DNA of 64,000 nt from Lysobacter terrestris (GTDB taxonomy: Bacteria > Pseudomonadota > Gammaproteobacteria > Xanthomonadales > Xanthomonadaceae): NCBI RefSeq assembly GCF_014489475.1, contig NZ_CP060820.1, positions 186,001 through 250,000 of the forward strand. The letters are read 5' to 3'. The position numbers and the translations under genes are program-made. Under the pieces are notes generated by a model. That model did no database searches. It saw only the letters and a list, made by a program, of their open reading frames with translations, and had not been told where the DNA came from. Positions 41,630 through 50,626 of this stretch are shown here, piece by piece (the first letter of the stretch is position 1; each line of letters opens with the position of its first letter).

Positions 41630-44092
41630 CTAGGCCCGCACCCGGGCCTCGACAAGAGCCGGGGAAGGTAACTTCCCCTTCCCCGAACCTTTCCGCTCCG
41701 CATAGAACCGTTCCAGCCATTGCTCGGGCCGCAGCCCCTGCACCGGGACCCCGGATCGACGGGCCTCCTCCTCCAGCACCCGATGCATGACGTCGATGTT
41801 GTCGGTGGACGACGAGATCACCGCCAGGGCATCGTCCATCCCGCGCAGGTTCAACTGGCACACTGTGGCCGCATGGCCCTGCTTCACCAGGAAGCAACGC
41901 GAGCGCTCATCCAGGCTTTTCACGACCTGGTATTCGGCATCGGTCAGCTTGAGCCCGTCGATATAGTCCTCACGGCTGGCATTCGGATTTGGCAGAAGGA
42001 CCAACGTCGCGGTCTGTTCGATCAGCGCGGCGGAGATGTCGCTGGCAAGCGCGTCCTCCGGACTCTGCGTCGCGAAGATGCCGAGCCCGTTCTGCTTGCG
42101 GATGGTCTTCTGCTTGTTTTTCGCAAACTCCTTGAGGGCGCCACCGCCGTCCAGGATCTTCCAGAACTCGTCCATCACATAGATCAACGGGCGTCCATCG
42201 ATCAGCGACTCCAGGCGGTGCAGCAGGTAGTTGATGACCGGCACCCGCACCTCCGGGTTGTCGATGACATCGGTGTAGTCGAAGCCGATGATGTTGGCCT
42301 TCTGCAGGTCGATCGTATCGACCGGGTTATCGAAGACCCAACCCAACGAGTTGCCGGCCGTCCATTTACGCAAGCGCGAGTAAAGGCCGTCATCGCCCAT
42401 GTTGGGCAGGCTCTTCTGGAAGTTGGTCATCGTGCGCAGATGGACCGGCGTATCCAGGATGCTCTCGACGGCGCGGAAGATGTCCTCCTCTTCCCGGGCC
42501 GAGTAGATCCCCTTCGCCGCCAGCACCTTGACCAGGTCGGCGAGGAACTGGACGTTTGACTCGTTGCGCTCGCAATGGAACGGATTGAAGCCGGTAGGCT
42601 GCCCGTTCTCCAGCGCGAGGTAGTTGCCGCCGCAGGCCCGGACGAAGATCTCGGCGCCGCGGTCCTTGTCGAAGAAGAAGATGGTCGGGGACGGCTTCAG
42701 CTTCTGGACCTGGCTGAGCAGGAAGTTGATGAGCGCCGTCTTGCCGGTACCGGACTTGCCGATCACCATCGTGTTGGCGATGGCCTTCTCTCCCAGCGAA
42801 TTCTCCGCCGGGTGGGTCGCATGAAAATTGAAGTAATAGGGCTGACCGTTGGTGGTCTGGAGCGTGGTGACGCACTCGCCCCACGGGTTGTTTTCCTTCT
42901 TGCCCATCGCGAAGTTGTGCAAGGGCGACAGGCCGAGGAAGTTGAGCGAACTGACATTGGCCAGCCGCGTGCGGTATTTCCAGTTGCCCGGCAGCTGCGA
43001 ATAGAAGGACGATGTGACCGCCAGGTCTTCCTTCGTGGAGACGAAGCCCGCGTTCGACAACTCGGCACGGGCCGCCGCAACGTTCTGCGCCAGCCGCTCC
43101 TGCGAATCCGCGTAGAGGGCGAAGGTGAAGTGGTATTCGCCCAGGACGAAGTTGCCGGAAGCGAGCTGGTCCATGGCCTGGTCCAGTTCTGCGATCTGGC
43201 TGACCGCTTTGTCGCCGGAAGAGATCATCATGCCCTTGGTGCGATCCAGGACCTTGAGCGCGTCCTGCCGCCCCATCGGGCTGAAGGAATGGGTGATGAC
43301 GTACTCGAAGTCCAGGTACTTCAACCCGTTGAGGATCCCGGGATAGGTCGCGTCGGTGTATTCCTTGATATTGAGGATCGCGCCGAAATGGTTGGCGCCC
43401 GTCGGCGTGTTGATGACGAAGTCGCCCGATTTGGCCGAGAACATGTTTCGGCTGACGGGCAGGTACCCGTAGACCGGCGCCTGCAGCACAGGCACCGGCT
43501 CGTCGATGCGGTTGACCAGATAGCCGAAGAACTCCAGGGCTTCAGAGAACACGACGCCGTTGCGCGCCTCGTACATCCCCAACCGATAGGGGGCATAGTC
43601 CTTGAGCACGGCCTCCACGTTGCCGGCAAGCTCCAGCACCTTGGCGATCGCCTGTTCCTGTTCCGAGCGTAGCTGCTCGACGTTGGACGACTTCTCGACG
43701 AAACGCTTACCGGACACGACGGGACGGTAGATCATGGTGAGGTAGAGCTCGTTCAACATGATCTTCTGGCTGGACAGCGCCGAGAAGTAGTCGTCGGATA
43801 GGGACTGGTTGAATAGCTGGTCGAACCGGCTCTGGTCCCGCACCCTGCCCCGCCTACGGATATCGTGGGTCCAGAACGCGACATTGACGAAATCCGGTGC
43901 GCGCAGGGTCTGCAACATCCTGTTGAAGGTGTTGTGGCGATGCTCGATCTCCCATTCCTCGCGACCGACGAACGGCAGCCCACCGAGATGCCACACCAGC
44001 AGATAGTCGCCCCCGGTGGTCTTCAACACCGTCGGCGAAACGTGCGTGGAGAGTGGAATGAATTCGCTGATGGGGGTGTCTGGATTGAGCAT
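41630..44092 (-). CDS. virB4: Type IV secretion ATPase VirB4
   Basis: 820 aa, the largest ATPase of the system; it energises pilus assembly and substrate transfer at the inner membrane. Walker A IGKSGTGKTALINF has Lys451, and Walker B is LIYVMDEFWKIL. The N-terminal half matches the CagE/TrbE/VirB family. Its length is typical. It lies between virB3 and virB5. Confidence 0.95.
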   Translation of the reverse strand: MLNPDTPISEFIPLSTHVSPTVLKTTGGDYLLVWHLGGLPFVGREEWEIEHRHNTFNRMLQTLRAPDFVNVAFWTHDIRRRGRVRDQSRFDQLFNQSLSDDYFSALSSQKIMLNELYLTMIYRPVVSGKRFVEKSSNVEQLRSEQEQAIAKVLELAGNVEAVLKDYAPYRLGMYEARNGVVFSEALEFFGYLVNRIDEPVPVLQAPVYGYLPVSRNMFSAKSGDFVINTPTGANHFGAILNIKEYTDATYPGILNGLKYLDFEYVITHSFSPMGRQDALKVLDRTKGMMISSGDKAVSQIAELDQAMDQLASGNFVLGEYHFTFALYADSQERLAQNVAAARAELSNAGFVSTKEDLAVTSSFYSQLPGNWKYRTRLANVSSLNFLGLSPLHNFAMGKKENNPWGECVTTLQTTNGQPYYFNFHATHPAENSLGEKAIANTMVIGKSGTGKTALINFLLSQVQKLKPSPTIFFFDKDRGAEIFVRACGGNYLALENGQPTGFNPFHCERNESNVQFLADLVKVLAAKGIYSAREEEDIFRAVESILDTPVHLRTMTNFQKSLPNMGDDGLYSRLRKWTAGNSLGWVFDNPVDTIDLQKANIIGFDYTDVIDNPEVRVPVINYLLHRLESLIDGRPLIYVMDEFWKILDGGGALKEFAKNKQKTIRKQNGLGIFATQSPEDALASDISAALIEQTATLVLLPNPNASREDYIDGLKLTDAEYQVVKSLDERSRCFLVKQGHAATVCQLNLRGMDDALAVISSSTDNIDVMHRVLEEEARRSGVPVQGLRPEQWLERFYAERKGSGKGKLPSPALVEARVRA

Positions 44093-44155
44093 GGCAGAGC
44101 CTGGTAGACATTGCGGACCCGATGGTCGCCAGCAGGCTGGCGACCATCGGAACCT

Positions 44156-44467
44156 TCAGTTTCTGGAGCCGCTCGTGCGGTCGCGGTAGAGATTGGGCGA
44201 GAACACCCACATGCCCGAATGGTGCGGGAGGTTCCGTACTTTCGTGCGGAACTGCCAGCGCAACCCGAGCAGGCGGAAGATCATCTCGTCCCGCCGCGCC
44301 ATCTGCCGCATGATGAAAATCACGATGGGCAGGAGCAGTAGGCAGAACATGTTGATATAGAACGTGAGCAGCAGACACGCGCCAGCACCGACGGCAAAGG
44401 GAATGTAGGGAACTCCCAGGAACATCGGCGGGCGCGTGCAGCCACGGAACAGCACGTTCTTATGCAT
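44156..44467 (-). CDS. virB3: Type IV secretion protein VirB3
   Basis: 103 aa inner-membrane protein. RGCTRPPMFLGVPY at the N-terminus is typical of VirB3, and two adjacent hydrophobic helices occupy about 20-55. It starts 8 bp inside the end of virB2, indicating coupled translation, and lies just upstream of virB4. Confidence 0.9.
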   Translation of the reverse strand: MHKNVLFRGCTRPPMFLGVPYIPFAVGAGACLLLTFYINMFCLLLLPIVIFIMRQMARRDEMIFRLLGLRWQFRTKVRNLPHHSGMWVFSPNLYRDRTSGSRN

Positions 44468-44819
44468 ACGTCGTCAGCGCATTCATGACCATCGTGGTTG
44501 TCGTCGCCGAGTCTTCCGGAATGACCATCTTCGCCAGCTGAGCAGCGGCACCGATCAGGAAGCCACCGATCAGGATGGGGGCCACGTCGGAAATACGCTT
44601 GTGCGCGAAGGCGATCTGGTAGCCGGCGAAGATCACCGCGATGGTCACGATCGAGACCGACGCGATGTTGAGCAGGCCCTGGACCTTGCTCAGGAAGCCT
44701 TCGACGCGGGTTTCGGCGGTCTGCGCCAATGCGACTTCAGGCAGGGCCAGCATCGCCACGAACGTGGCCGCCAAGAGGAAGGCCGAAACAGTGTTCTTGA
44801 GTTGCAGGTTGGAGCTCAT
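44460..44819 (-). CDS. virB2: Type IV secretion pilin VirB2
   Basis: 119 aa major pilin precursor. A long signal peptide is predicted to end at ALA about residue 32. The mature pilin has two hydrophobic helices (VSIVTIAVIFAGYQIAFAHK and IGGFLIGAAAQLAKMVI) joined by a short basic loop. AGGGA precedes the ATG. Confidence 0.9.
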   Translation of the reverse strand: MSSNLQLKNTVSAFLLAATFVAMLALPEVALAQTAETRVEGFLSKVQGLLNIASVSIVTIAVIFAGYQIAFAHKRISDVAPILIGGFLIGAAAQLAKMVIPEDSATTTTMVMNALTTYA

Positions 44820-44893
44820 GAATAGATCCCTCTTTCATTTGATTGCAGGAGTGGCACAACAACTGGCGAATCGCCGGAATGGAAGCGATGTCG

Positions 44894-45610
44894 CTAGAAC
44901 ACGAATGCACGATCAGGAGACGCCATGGAGGCGATGCTGCTGCCGACAGGTGCGCCCTGCTGTCCGTCGGGCACGGTCGTGGCTACCGAAGCGGTTTGCG
45001 GCTGCGCGACTACGGCGGTTGATGCCGCGACTGCGACTGTCCTGGGTGGCTCGGGCGTAGCCATGCGCTGCGCGACCACGGCACTAGACGAGGATGGCTG
45101 TTTGGTGGCGGTTACCGGTCGACGTCCGGGCCTTGCGATAACCGCGATGGCGGGGGTCGCTGTATCGGATGCAGCCGCGTTACCCATCGACGCGTAGATC
45201 TTCTGCACGTAGCCGTGGCGGAAGCCGGTAACGAAGTTGCCTGAGTAATAGCAACTGAAGGACTTGCCCCAGTCCCGGCCGGAGCGGCTGTAGCATTCAG
45301 CGAGGATGCGCGACCCGGCCTCCAGGTTGGGGCAGGCCTGGAATGCCTTCTCGTAACTGTCGAGTCCGTACTTGCCGAGGTTGTAACGATTGACCTGCGC
45401 CAATCCGATGGAAAAGTTGTACCCCTTTCCCTCGAGCATGCGCACCGTGGCGAGCGCTTCGGCGAGATTCTGCGGCTGTCGGACAAGCCGCCCGCCCACT
45501 ACGCCGATCGCGTAGGGGTTGTTGGATGACTCCACGCGCACGACGTGGTGCATCACCTCATCGGGAACTGCCAGATTCGGGCAGTTCATGAGCTCCATGC
45601 CAGGCAACAT
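44894..45610 (-). CDS. virB1: Lytic transglycosylase VirB1
   Basis: 238 aa. The SLT domain opens a gap in peptidoglycan for the secretion channel; the catalytic Glu27 is in VRVESSNNPYAIG. SIGLAQVNRYNL and the AECYSRSG segment match VirB1/IalA-type transglycosylases. The C-terminal 80 residues are Ala/Pro/Ser/Thr-rich. The ATG at 45610 has AGGGG at a spacing of 8; a GTG at 45619 is the alternative. No typical signal peptide is visible. Confidence 0.88.
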   Translation of the reverse strand: MLPGMELMNCPNLAVPDEVMHHVVRVESSNNPYAIGVVGGRLVRQPQNLAEALATVRMLEGKGYNFSIGLAQVNRYNLGKYGLDSYEKAFQACPNLEAGSRILAECYSRSGRDWGKSFSCYYSGNFVTGFRHGYVQKIYASMGNAAASDTATPAIAVIARPGRRPVTATKQPSSSSAVVAQRMATPEPPRTVAVAASTAVVAQPQTASVATTVPDGQQGAPVGSSIASMASPDRAFVF

Positions 45611-45697
45611 CCCGTTCACCCCTGTGTGCCATTCCTGGCACTCCGTATCGCTTGATCTTCCCTAGTGCGAAGCGACCAGACATCGATCGCCATCACA

Positions 45698-45726
45698 ATA
45701 ATTCACGGCTGTTTTGATGCTGTCAA
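45698..45726 (-). promoter_or_regulatory. Candidate promoter upstream of virB1
   Basis: On the minus strand TTGACA (45726-45721) is 17 bp from AATTAT (45703-45698), about 88 bp before virB1. It lies in an AT-rich 172-bp gap between virB11 and virB1, the largest gap within the virB genes. A second transcription start for virB1-virB6 is plausible. Confidence 0.5.
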
Positions 45727-45782
45727 TCAGACAAATCCGATAAATCCATACGCTTTCGAGGCAATCTGAACGCCACGCGACT

Positions 45783-46829
45783 TCACGCTTCTTCCGCGGC
45801 GCTCAGCGCACGCGATGGATCGAAATCGATTCCCGTGATGTAACGCTGCCCGGCATGCGCCTTGATGTGCACCACGATGTCGATTGTCATCATCAAAAGA
45901 CGCTTGATCACCGAGAACTCGAGGCCGGAGCCCTCGGCGGAGGCCTTCACCATCAATGCGAGCTGGTCCCATGTCTGCGCCGTACTGCCGGCATGGCAAC
46001 TGGTGATCGAACCTGGATGGCCCGACGCACAGTTGCGGATGAAATAGAACGATTCGTCGCCGCGCAGCTCGGCCAGGATGATCCGGTCCGGCTTCATGCG
46101 CAGGCAGGCTTCCATGCAACTCTTTGCGCTCACGTTGCTCGTGCTCTGCCCGCCCTTGGAATACAGCAGGTGCACAACATTTGGCTGGCTGATGAACAGT
46201 TCGCGCGCGTCCTCGATGGTGACGAGGCGTTCGTTGTCCGGAATGTGGTTGACCAGCGACTTCATGAACGTGGTCTTGCCGCTACCCGTTGCGCCGGCCA
46301 CCACGATGTTCTTCTTGTAGTGGACGGCCCGCTTGAAGAATTCCGCATAGTTGCGGGCACGACGGAGCTCGAGCAATTCCCGGTCGTGGTCGCCCAGCTC
46401 CCCAGCCTGCTCCAGCACCTGGTCGAAGAAGCCGTCGTCCTGGTACTGCTGGAGCGTCTTGCTGTGCTTGGAGGGCAACCGGATGGTGATCGAGACCTTG
46501 CCGGCGTCGCAGGCCGGCGGAATCACGAACTGGGCGCGCTGCCCCGTCGGGAACGTCAGCGAGACCACGGGGTCGGCATCGGTGATGCGCTGTCCGGTGT
46601 TGCTCTCGTTGACAACGGCAGTACAGAACTGGCGCGCACGCTCGAAGTTCAGGCTGGGCACGTCGATGCGCTGCCACCCACTTCGGGTCTCCACATAGAG
46701 TTCGCCCGGCCGGTTGATGCAGATCTCGGTGACTTCCGGAGAATTCATGTATGCGTGGATGCCCAGCACCTGGTACTGGTAATCCAGGAAGTCGTTGGAG
46801 ATCCGTGCGAGCGGTGCTTCGGTGATCAT
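45783..46829 (-). CDS. virB11: Type IV secretion ATPase VirB11
   Basis: 348 aa traffic ATPase of the PulE/VirB11 family, forming a hexamer at the cytoplasmic base. Walker A GATGSGKTT has Lys185. The Asp box LVTIEDARELF, the His box and a Walker B-like ILAELRGDESFYF follow. It starts 10 bp after the virB10 stop. Confidence 0.95.
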   Translation of the reverse strand: MITEAPLARISNDFLDYQYQVLGIHAYMNSPEVTEICINRPGELYVETRSGWQRIDVPSLNFERARQFCTAVVNESNTGQRITDADPVVSLTFPTGQRAQFVIPPACDAGKVSITIRLPSKHSKTLQQYQDDGFFDQVLEQAGELGDHDRELLELRRARNYAEFFKRAVHYKKNIVVAGATGSGKTTFMKSLVNHIPDNERLVTIEDARELFISQPNVVHLLYSKGGQSTSNVSAKSCMEACLRMKPDRIILAELRGDESFYFIRNCASGHPGSITSCHAGSTAQTWDQLALMVKASAEGSGLEFSVIKRLLMMTIDIVVHIKAHAGQRYITGIDFDPSRALSAAEEA

Positions 46830-46839
46830 GTTCAGGGCG

Positions 46840-48054
46840 TCAGCGCAGGACCGACGAGAAATCCACGTCCTTGGCCACGTAGACGTTGACCACCGTGCCC
46901 TGGTTGATGGTCACCGTCGGCGGGCGACTGGCGCCGCGCTCGAGCGCCTGCCCGGCCAGTCGCTCCATCGCCCGCGCGGTGTTGCTCTCGTATGGCTGGA
47001 TGATTTCGTTGCCCGAGTTGGTCACGGTGCTTCCACTCGGCCCGTGCTTGGCTCCCGCGTACTTGAAGGCATCGCTGATCATGCTGATCAGCAGGGCCGA
47101 GGCGATACGGCTGCCCCAATGCGCGTCGTAGTCACCTGGATGACCGGCCGCACCCAGGTTATCCACGCCGGGGCTGGCCATGTTGATGTCGATGCCATTG
47201 GGCGTGGTGATGCGGTCCCAGACCACGGCGACGCGCGGGCCGGTGACGTTGTCGCTCTTGTACGTTCCCGAGATCTTCGAACCCTTGGGCAGCAGCAGCC
47301 GGCGACCGTTGATCGAGTACACGGGTTCGGTCACCACGCAAGAGGTGAATCCGGGCACGTCGGTGATGATCCGTGTTTCCATCACGCAACGCAGATAGGT
47401 GCCACGGACCAGCAAGGTGTCCGGATTGAGGATCGGTTGCGCGCTGGCAACCCCCGGGCGCGCCGGCTGTGCCTGCCCCTGACCCTGCATGCCAAGCATC
47501 GCCTGGGCGTAGGAGTCGGGAGTGATCATTCCGGGCATCACCGCCGTGCCGGAACGCTGTTCGTCCTGCTCGGATGCGCCCATGCGGCGGGAAAGGAGGC
47601 TAGGCTCCTGCGCACTCAAGGGCTGACCACCCGCGTCCGGTAGCGGCATCGGCTGCATGGGTGGCGCCATCGGCAGCGGCGGCATTTCCGCCGCATCGGC
47701 AACGGGAAGCGGCGGTAGCGGTTCGGCAGCCGCGGCCTTGGGCGCCTCGGGAATGAGGATCTCTTCCTCCGCGACCTTCGGCTTCGTCTCTTCCTCGGCG
47801 CCGGCGCTGTTGAACATCCAGATCGCCGCCACCACCAGCAGCGCGACGATGCCGGCCAGGAACACCAGCGCCTTGCGGTTCAGCTTCTGCACGTCGCTGG
47901 ACTTGAGCAGCGGCGTGTTCGCGTCGAGATCCGGCACCGACGCCGCCGAATGCTGCGCGTAGTACGGATTGGCCCCGGAATACGCCGGACCGGAGTCCTG
48001 CGACGCGCCGACCTGATCTTCCTGATGCCCGGGCGGGTGCATGTTCTGGCTCAT
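46840..48054 (-). CDS. virB10: Type IV secretion core protein VirB10
   Basis: 404 aa, spanning inner and outer membranes. A cytoplasmic N-terminus (1-61), one transmembrane helix (about 62-81), a Pro/Met-rich periplasmic linker (about 90-160) and the C-terminal TrbI-like beta-barrel domain (about 200-404) are seen. RRLLLPKGSKISGTY and the WDRITTPNGIDINMASPG segment are family marks. It overlaps virB9 by 4 bp (ATGA). Confidence 0.94.
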   Translation of the reverse strand: MSQNMHPPGHQEDQVGASQDSGPAYSGANPYYAQHSAASVPDLDANTPLLKSSDVQKLNRKALVFLAGIVALLVVAAIWMFNSAGAEEETKPKVAEEEILIPEAPKAAAAEPLPPLPVADAAEMPPLPMAPPMQPMPLPDAGGQPLSAQEPSLLSRRMGASEQDEQRSGTAVMPGMITPDSYAQAMLGMQGQGQAQPARPGVASAQPILNPDTLLVRGTYLRCVMETRIITDVPGFTSCVVTEPVYSINGRRLLLPKGSKISGTYKSDNVTGPRVAVVWDRITTPNGIDINMASPGVDNLGAAGHPGDYDAHWGSRIASALLISMISDAFKYAGAKHGPSGSTVTNSGNEIIQPYESNTARAMERLAGQALERGASRPPTVTINQGTVVNVYVAKDVDFSSVLR

Positions 48055-48815
48055 TTCTGCTTGTTCCTGCGCAGGCCGACCACGTTCTTGCCGTGGCGGA
48101 CGATCAGATAGGGATAGGTGCCATGGACGATGATCGTGTTGTCCTCGACCGTCGTGTTCACCACGAAGTCCTCGCTGCCTTCACGCTCGCGCGCGAACAC
48201 CGCCGGGAAGTTCCCGGTCGGGAAGTTCTTCATGTCGCTCATGCGCACGTAGGTGAACTGACCGTCGTCATACACGGCGGTCGGGATCAACCAGGGCTTC
48301 CTGGATCGCGTCGCGTAGTGGTAATCGAAGTTGTAGGCGCGGCCCCGGTCGAGCTGCGTGCTCAGCTGCGGTTGCAACTCTTCCTTGGTGCCTGCGCTGG
48401 CGAACTCCGCATCGCTGGGATACACGAACTTGATCTTGTACTGGACGCCGGCGTGCTTGGCCTGCTCGAGCGCTCGCCAATCGGTGGCGACCACCTTCAA
48501 TTCGAAGATGTAGGAGTGCGTCTCGGTGCGCACCATCATGTTGGTATCGACGTCGACGTTCTTCGGCTTTAGGTAGAAGACGTTGTCGCGACGGCTCAGG
48601 TCCCAGCCGCTGCTGAAACCGGTGCTGTAGTCCAGGATCTTCTCGTTCGGGCTCAACTCGATCTGCGTGGTGATGCCCAGGCCCGTGCGCACCTGGTAGA
48701 TGCGGTTGGACTCGTACTCGTATTCCTGGATGACCTGTGCGACGACCGGTGTGGCGATGACCGACATCGCCAGGAACAGGACGCCGGACAGGCAGCGCTT
48801 ACGCATGCAGATCAT
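48051..48815 (-). CDS. virB9: Type IV secretion core protein VirB9
   Basis: 254 aa outer-membrane-complex protein. The signal peptide is predicted to end near VVAQ. The N-terminal domain holds the family patterns YQVRTGLGITTQIELSPNE and VRTETHSYIFEL; the C-terminal domain (KPWLIPTAVYDDGQFTYV and IIVHGTYPYLIVRHG) pairs with VirB7. It overlaps virB8 and virB10 by 4 bp each. Confidence 0.94.
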   Translation of the reverse strand: MICMRKRCLSGVLFLAMSVIATPVVAQVIQEYEYESNRIYQVRTGLGITTQIELSPNEKILDYSTGFSSGWDLSRRDNVFYLKPKNVDVDTNMMVRTETHSYIFELKVVATDWRALEQAKHAGVQYKIKFVYPSDAEFASAGTKEELQPQLSTQLDRGRAYNFDYHYATRSRKPWLIPTAVYDDGQFTYVRMSDMKNFPTGNFPAVFAREREGSEDFVVNTTVEDNTIIVHGTYPYLIVRHGKNVVGLRRNKQK

Positions 48816-49735
48816 TGGTTGCTGACTCCATTCGCATTACTGCTGGCAGCCGTTCCCGCCGACTGTGCGGCCGGAAGCTGTTGTGTTTGGGTGCCATCCG
48901 CAGCCGAGGCGGCGGGACTGACCGGAGCATTCGCGCCTAGTGCCGACGGATCGACGGGTGCAGGCGGGGCGCTCACGGGCGCCGGGATGTCGTCCTCGAT
49001 GGGCGGCGACGCGGCGTAATCGTTGTCGACGCGATAGCTCGTCACCTGGAAACCGAGCGGATTGAGCGTGCGATTACGCTCGTCCATCTTCAGGTTCGAC
49101 TTGTAGACGTACTCGATGGACGCGATCTTGCTGTCCAGCGGCTCGGCCGTGCCGGCCCCCTTGTCGAACAGGCTGCGCTGGAACCGCACCGTCGCGGCCT
49201 TCGGCCGGGAACCGGTATCGATTGCGTCGTGCAGCTGCACGCTGAGGATCTTCACGCGGACGGAGCGGTTCTTGCCGAATAGCGTCTGCGGGTTGCCCGG
49301 GTTGGTCTTGGCGTACAGCCGGGTGTAGCCGACCGTCACGCCCGGGGCGCCCATGGCATGCACGGTGTTCCAGTCGCGCTGGCCGAACTGCGAATAGTCG
49401 TAGGACTCACGCGCGAGCACGAAGTGCGAGATGTTGCTCTTGTTGAGCGCCTCGCTGGCGCTGATGCCCTGATCACCGAAGTCGCCGGTCAGGCGCGCCA
49501 CGCTGCTGGTACCCGTGTACGCGTCCGCCATGACGAGATACGGCACCTTCTCCTTCAAGGGGAGGAAGTAGAAGTACCCCCCGGCGAGGATCAGGGCCAT
49601 CGCGATCGCCGACCACGCCACCATCCACGCGCGCCGCTCGCTGCGGCGCGCCATGTCGGCGATGGTGATTTCGAAGTTCGCCGCCTTGGTGACGGCAGTG
49701 TCGATCTGTTGGGTTGCCGCTTTCTTTCCGAACAT
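48812..49735 (-). CDS. virB8: Type IV secretion protein VirB8
   Basis: 307 aa inner-membrane assembly factor. One transmembrane helix lies at about 37-57; the NTF2-like periplasmic domain includes VPYLVMADAYTG and SLFDKGAG. A Pro/Ala/Gln-rich tail of about 70 residues extends the usual 230-residue protein. ATG at 49735 follows GAGAG; ATG at 49750 is possible. The open frame continues far upstream but over virB7, out of frame. Confidence 0.92.
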   Translation of the reverse strand: MFGKKAATQQIDTAVTKAANFEITIADMARRSERRAWMVAWSAIAMALILAGGYFYFLPLKEKVPYLVMADAYTGTSSVARLTGDFGDQGISASEALNKSNISHFVLARESYDYSQFGQRDWNTVHAMGAPGVTVGYTRLYAKTNPGNPQTLFGKNRSVRVKILSVQLHDAIDTGSRPKAATVRFQRSLFDKGAGTAEPLDSKIASIEYVYKSNLKMDERNRTLNPLGFQVTSYRVDNDYAASPPIEDDIPAPVSAPPAPVDPSALGANAPVSPAASAADGTQTQQLPAAQSAGTAASSNANGVSNQ

Positions 49736-49782
49736 CTCTCTCGCATCCATACAAGACAGGAAAAGTGCGTCGCCGCAGGCGG

Positions 49783-50229
49783 CTACGGACTCGCTGGAAT
49801 TCCGTCGGTGGAAGGTGCCGCAGTCGCCGTGGCAGCGTTGCGGACGACGATCTGGTTGCCCTCGACGGCGACCGCGACGCCCTGCGCGGCGTATGCCGTG
49901 CTCAGCTGGGCCGCCGCCTGTTGCAGGTCGCTCGTGCGTATGTCCGCGACGCCGGCATGCAGCGTGAAGTCGGATGGATGCAGGTAGGACAACGCCATCT
50001 TCGAGTCGCGGGCCCAGCGCGTGAGCATGCTCTTCAGCGTTCCATCCATCGGCGATGGATAGAAGGCGTAGGCCTGTTGCAGGGGGATTTCCTGCGGCTC
50101 TTCCGCATAGTGGTTGACCGGCTTCCAGCGTCCGCCGAATTCCGGCGCAGGCCGCGTGGCACACGCCGCCAGGAAAGCCATGGATACGATTACGACCCAC
50201 CCACGGGCGTCGATTGCAGTTGTTTTCAC
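49783..50229 (-). CDS. virB7: VirB7 lipoprotein with C-terminal N0-like domain
   Basis: 148 aa, much longer than the roughly 50 aa of classical VirB7. A GTG start at 50229 follows GGGGGA. The lipobox LAAC puts the lipidated Cys at 23. Residues about 28-45 (EFGGRWKPVNHY) are the VirB9-binding peptide. Residues about 65-140, from LKSMLTRWARDS to EGNQIVVR, match the N0-like fold described for Xanthomonas VirB7. That domain is a hallmark of the bacteria-killing Xanthomonadales system. It is the first gene of the cluster. Confidence 0.85.
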   Translation of the reverse strand: MKTTAIDARGWVVIVSMAFLAACATRPAPEFGGRWKPVNHYAEEPQEIPLQQAYAFYPSPMDGTLKSMLTRWARDSKMALSYLHPSDFTLHAGVADIRTSDLQQAAAQLSTAYAAQGVAVAVEGNQIVVRNAATATAAPSTDGIPASP

Positions 50230-50626
50230 GTTCCCCCGCTCGCACTGGATTGATACGCGCAAGCGCCATCGGGGGCCCCGGACGCGGCAAAGCCGCGGCG
50301 CCAAGGCCACCTCGCGTGGTCGTGGAAACAGTGACAGACGAAATGCAGGGACTTACCCCAGCGGCCATCGTATTGACGGCTCGCAGCTTCAACATCCCTG
50401 TGTTGCACCGTGTCGCAACCGCGTTCTTGCGGCCCCCTAAGCGACAACGGTGTTCGTTCTATCCCTGAACTCCCCCTCCTACGTCGGCATCCTGCTCGAT
50501 GGGCGTCTAGGACGCCCGTCACGAAGAGTAGAACGAACTTCGCAGAAACGGCAAGAGGGGATCCAGCCGGCCAGCCGTCAGAAAAATCCGGCGCCCGCGC
50601 CGGCCGCCGCCAATGCGGCGGTTCGA
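50230..50626. other. Intergenic region upstream of virB7 with nested inverted repeats
   Basis: About 397 bp with no gene supported on either strand. It should contain the virB promoter and the end of the aminotransferase unit. Perfect 10-base inverted arms GTTCGTTCTA (50452-50461) and TAGAACGAAC (50529-50538) enclose a 7-bp hairpin GGGCGTC-TAG-GACGCCC (50501-50517). A smaller repeat, GTTGC / GCAAC, lies at 50402-50419. Confidence 0.55.

Noticed and set aside
36796-50229. The secretion cluster as a conjugative plasmid or ICE transfer region.
   Set aside because: No relaxase, replication or integrase gene is present, and the VirB7 architecture points to the chromosomal antibacterial type.
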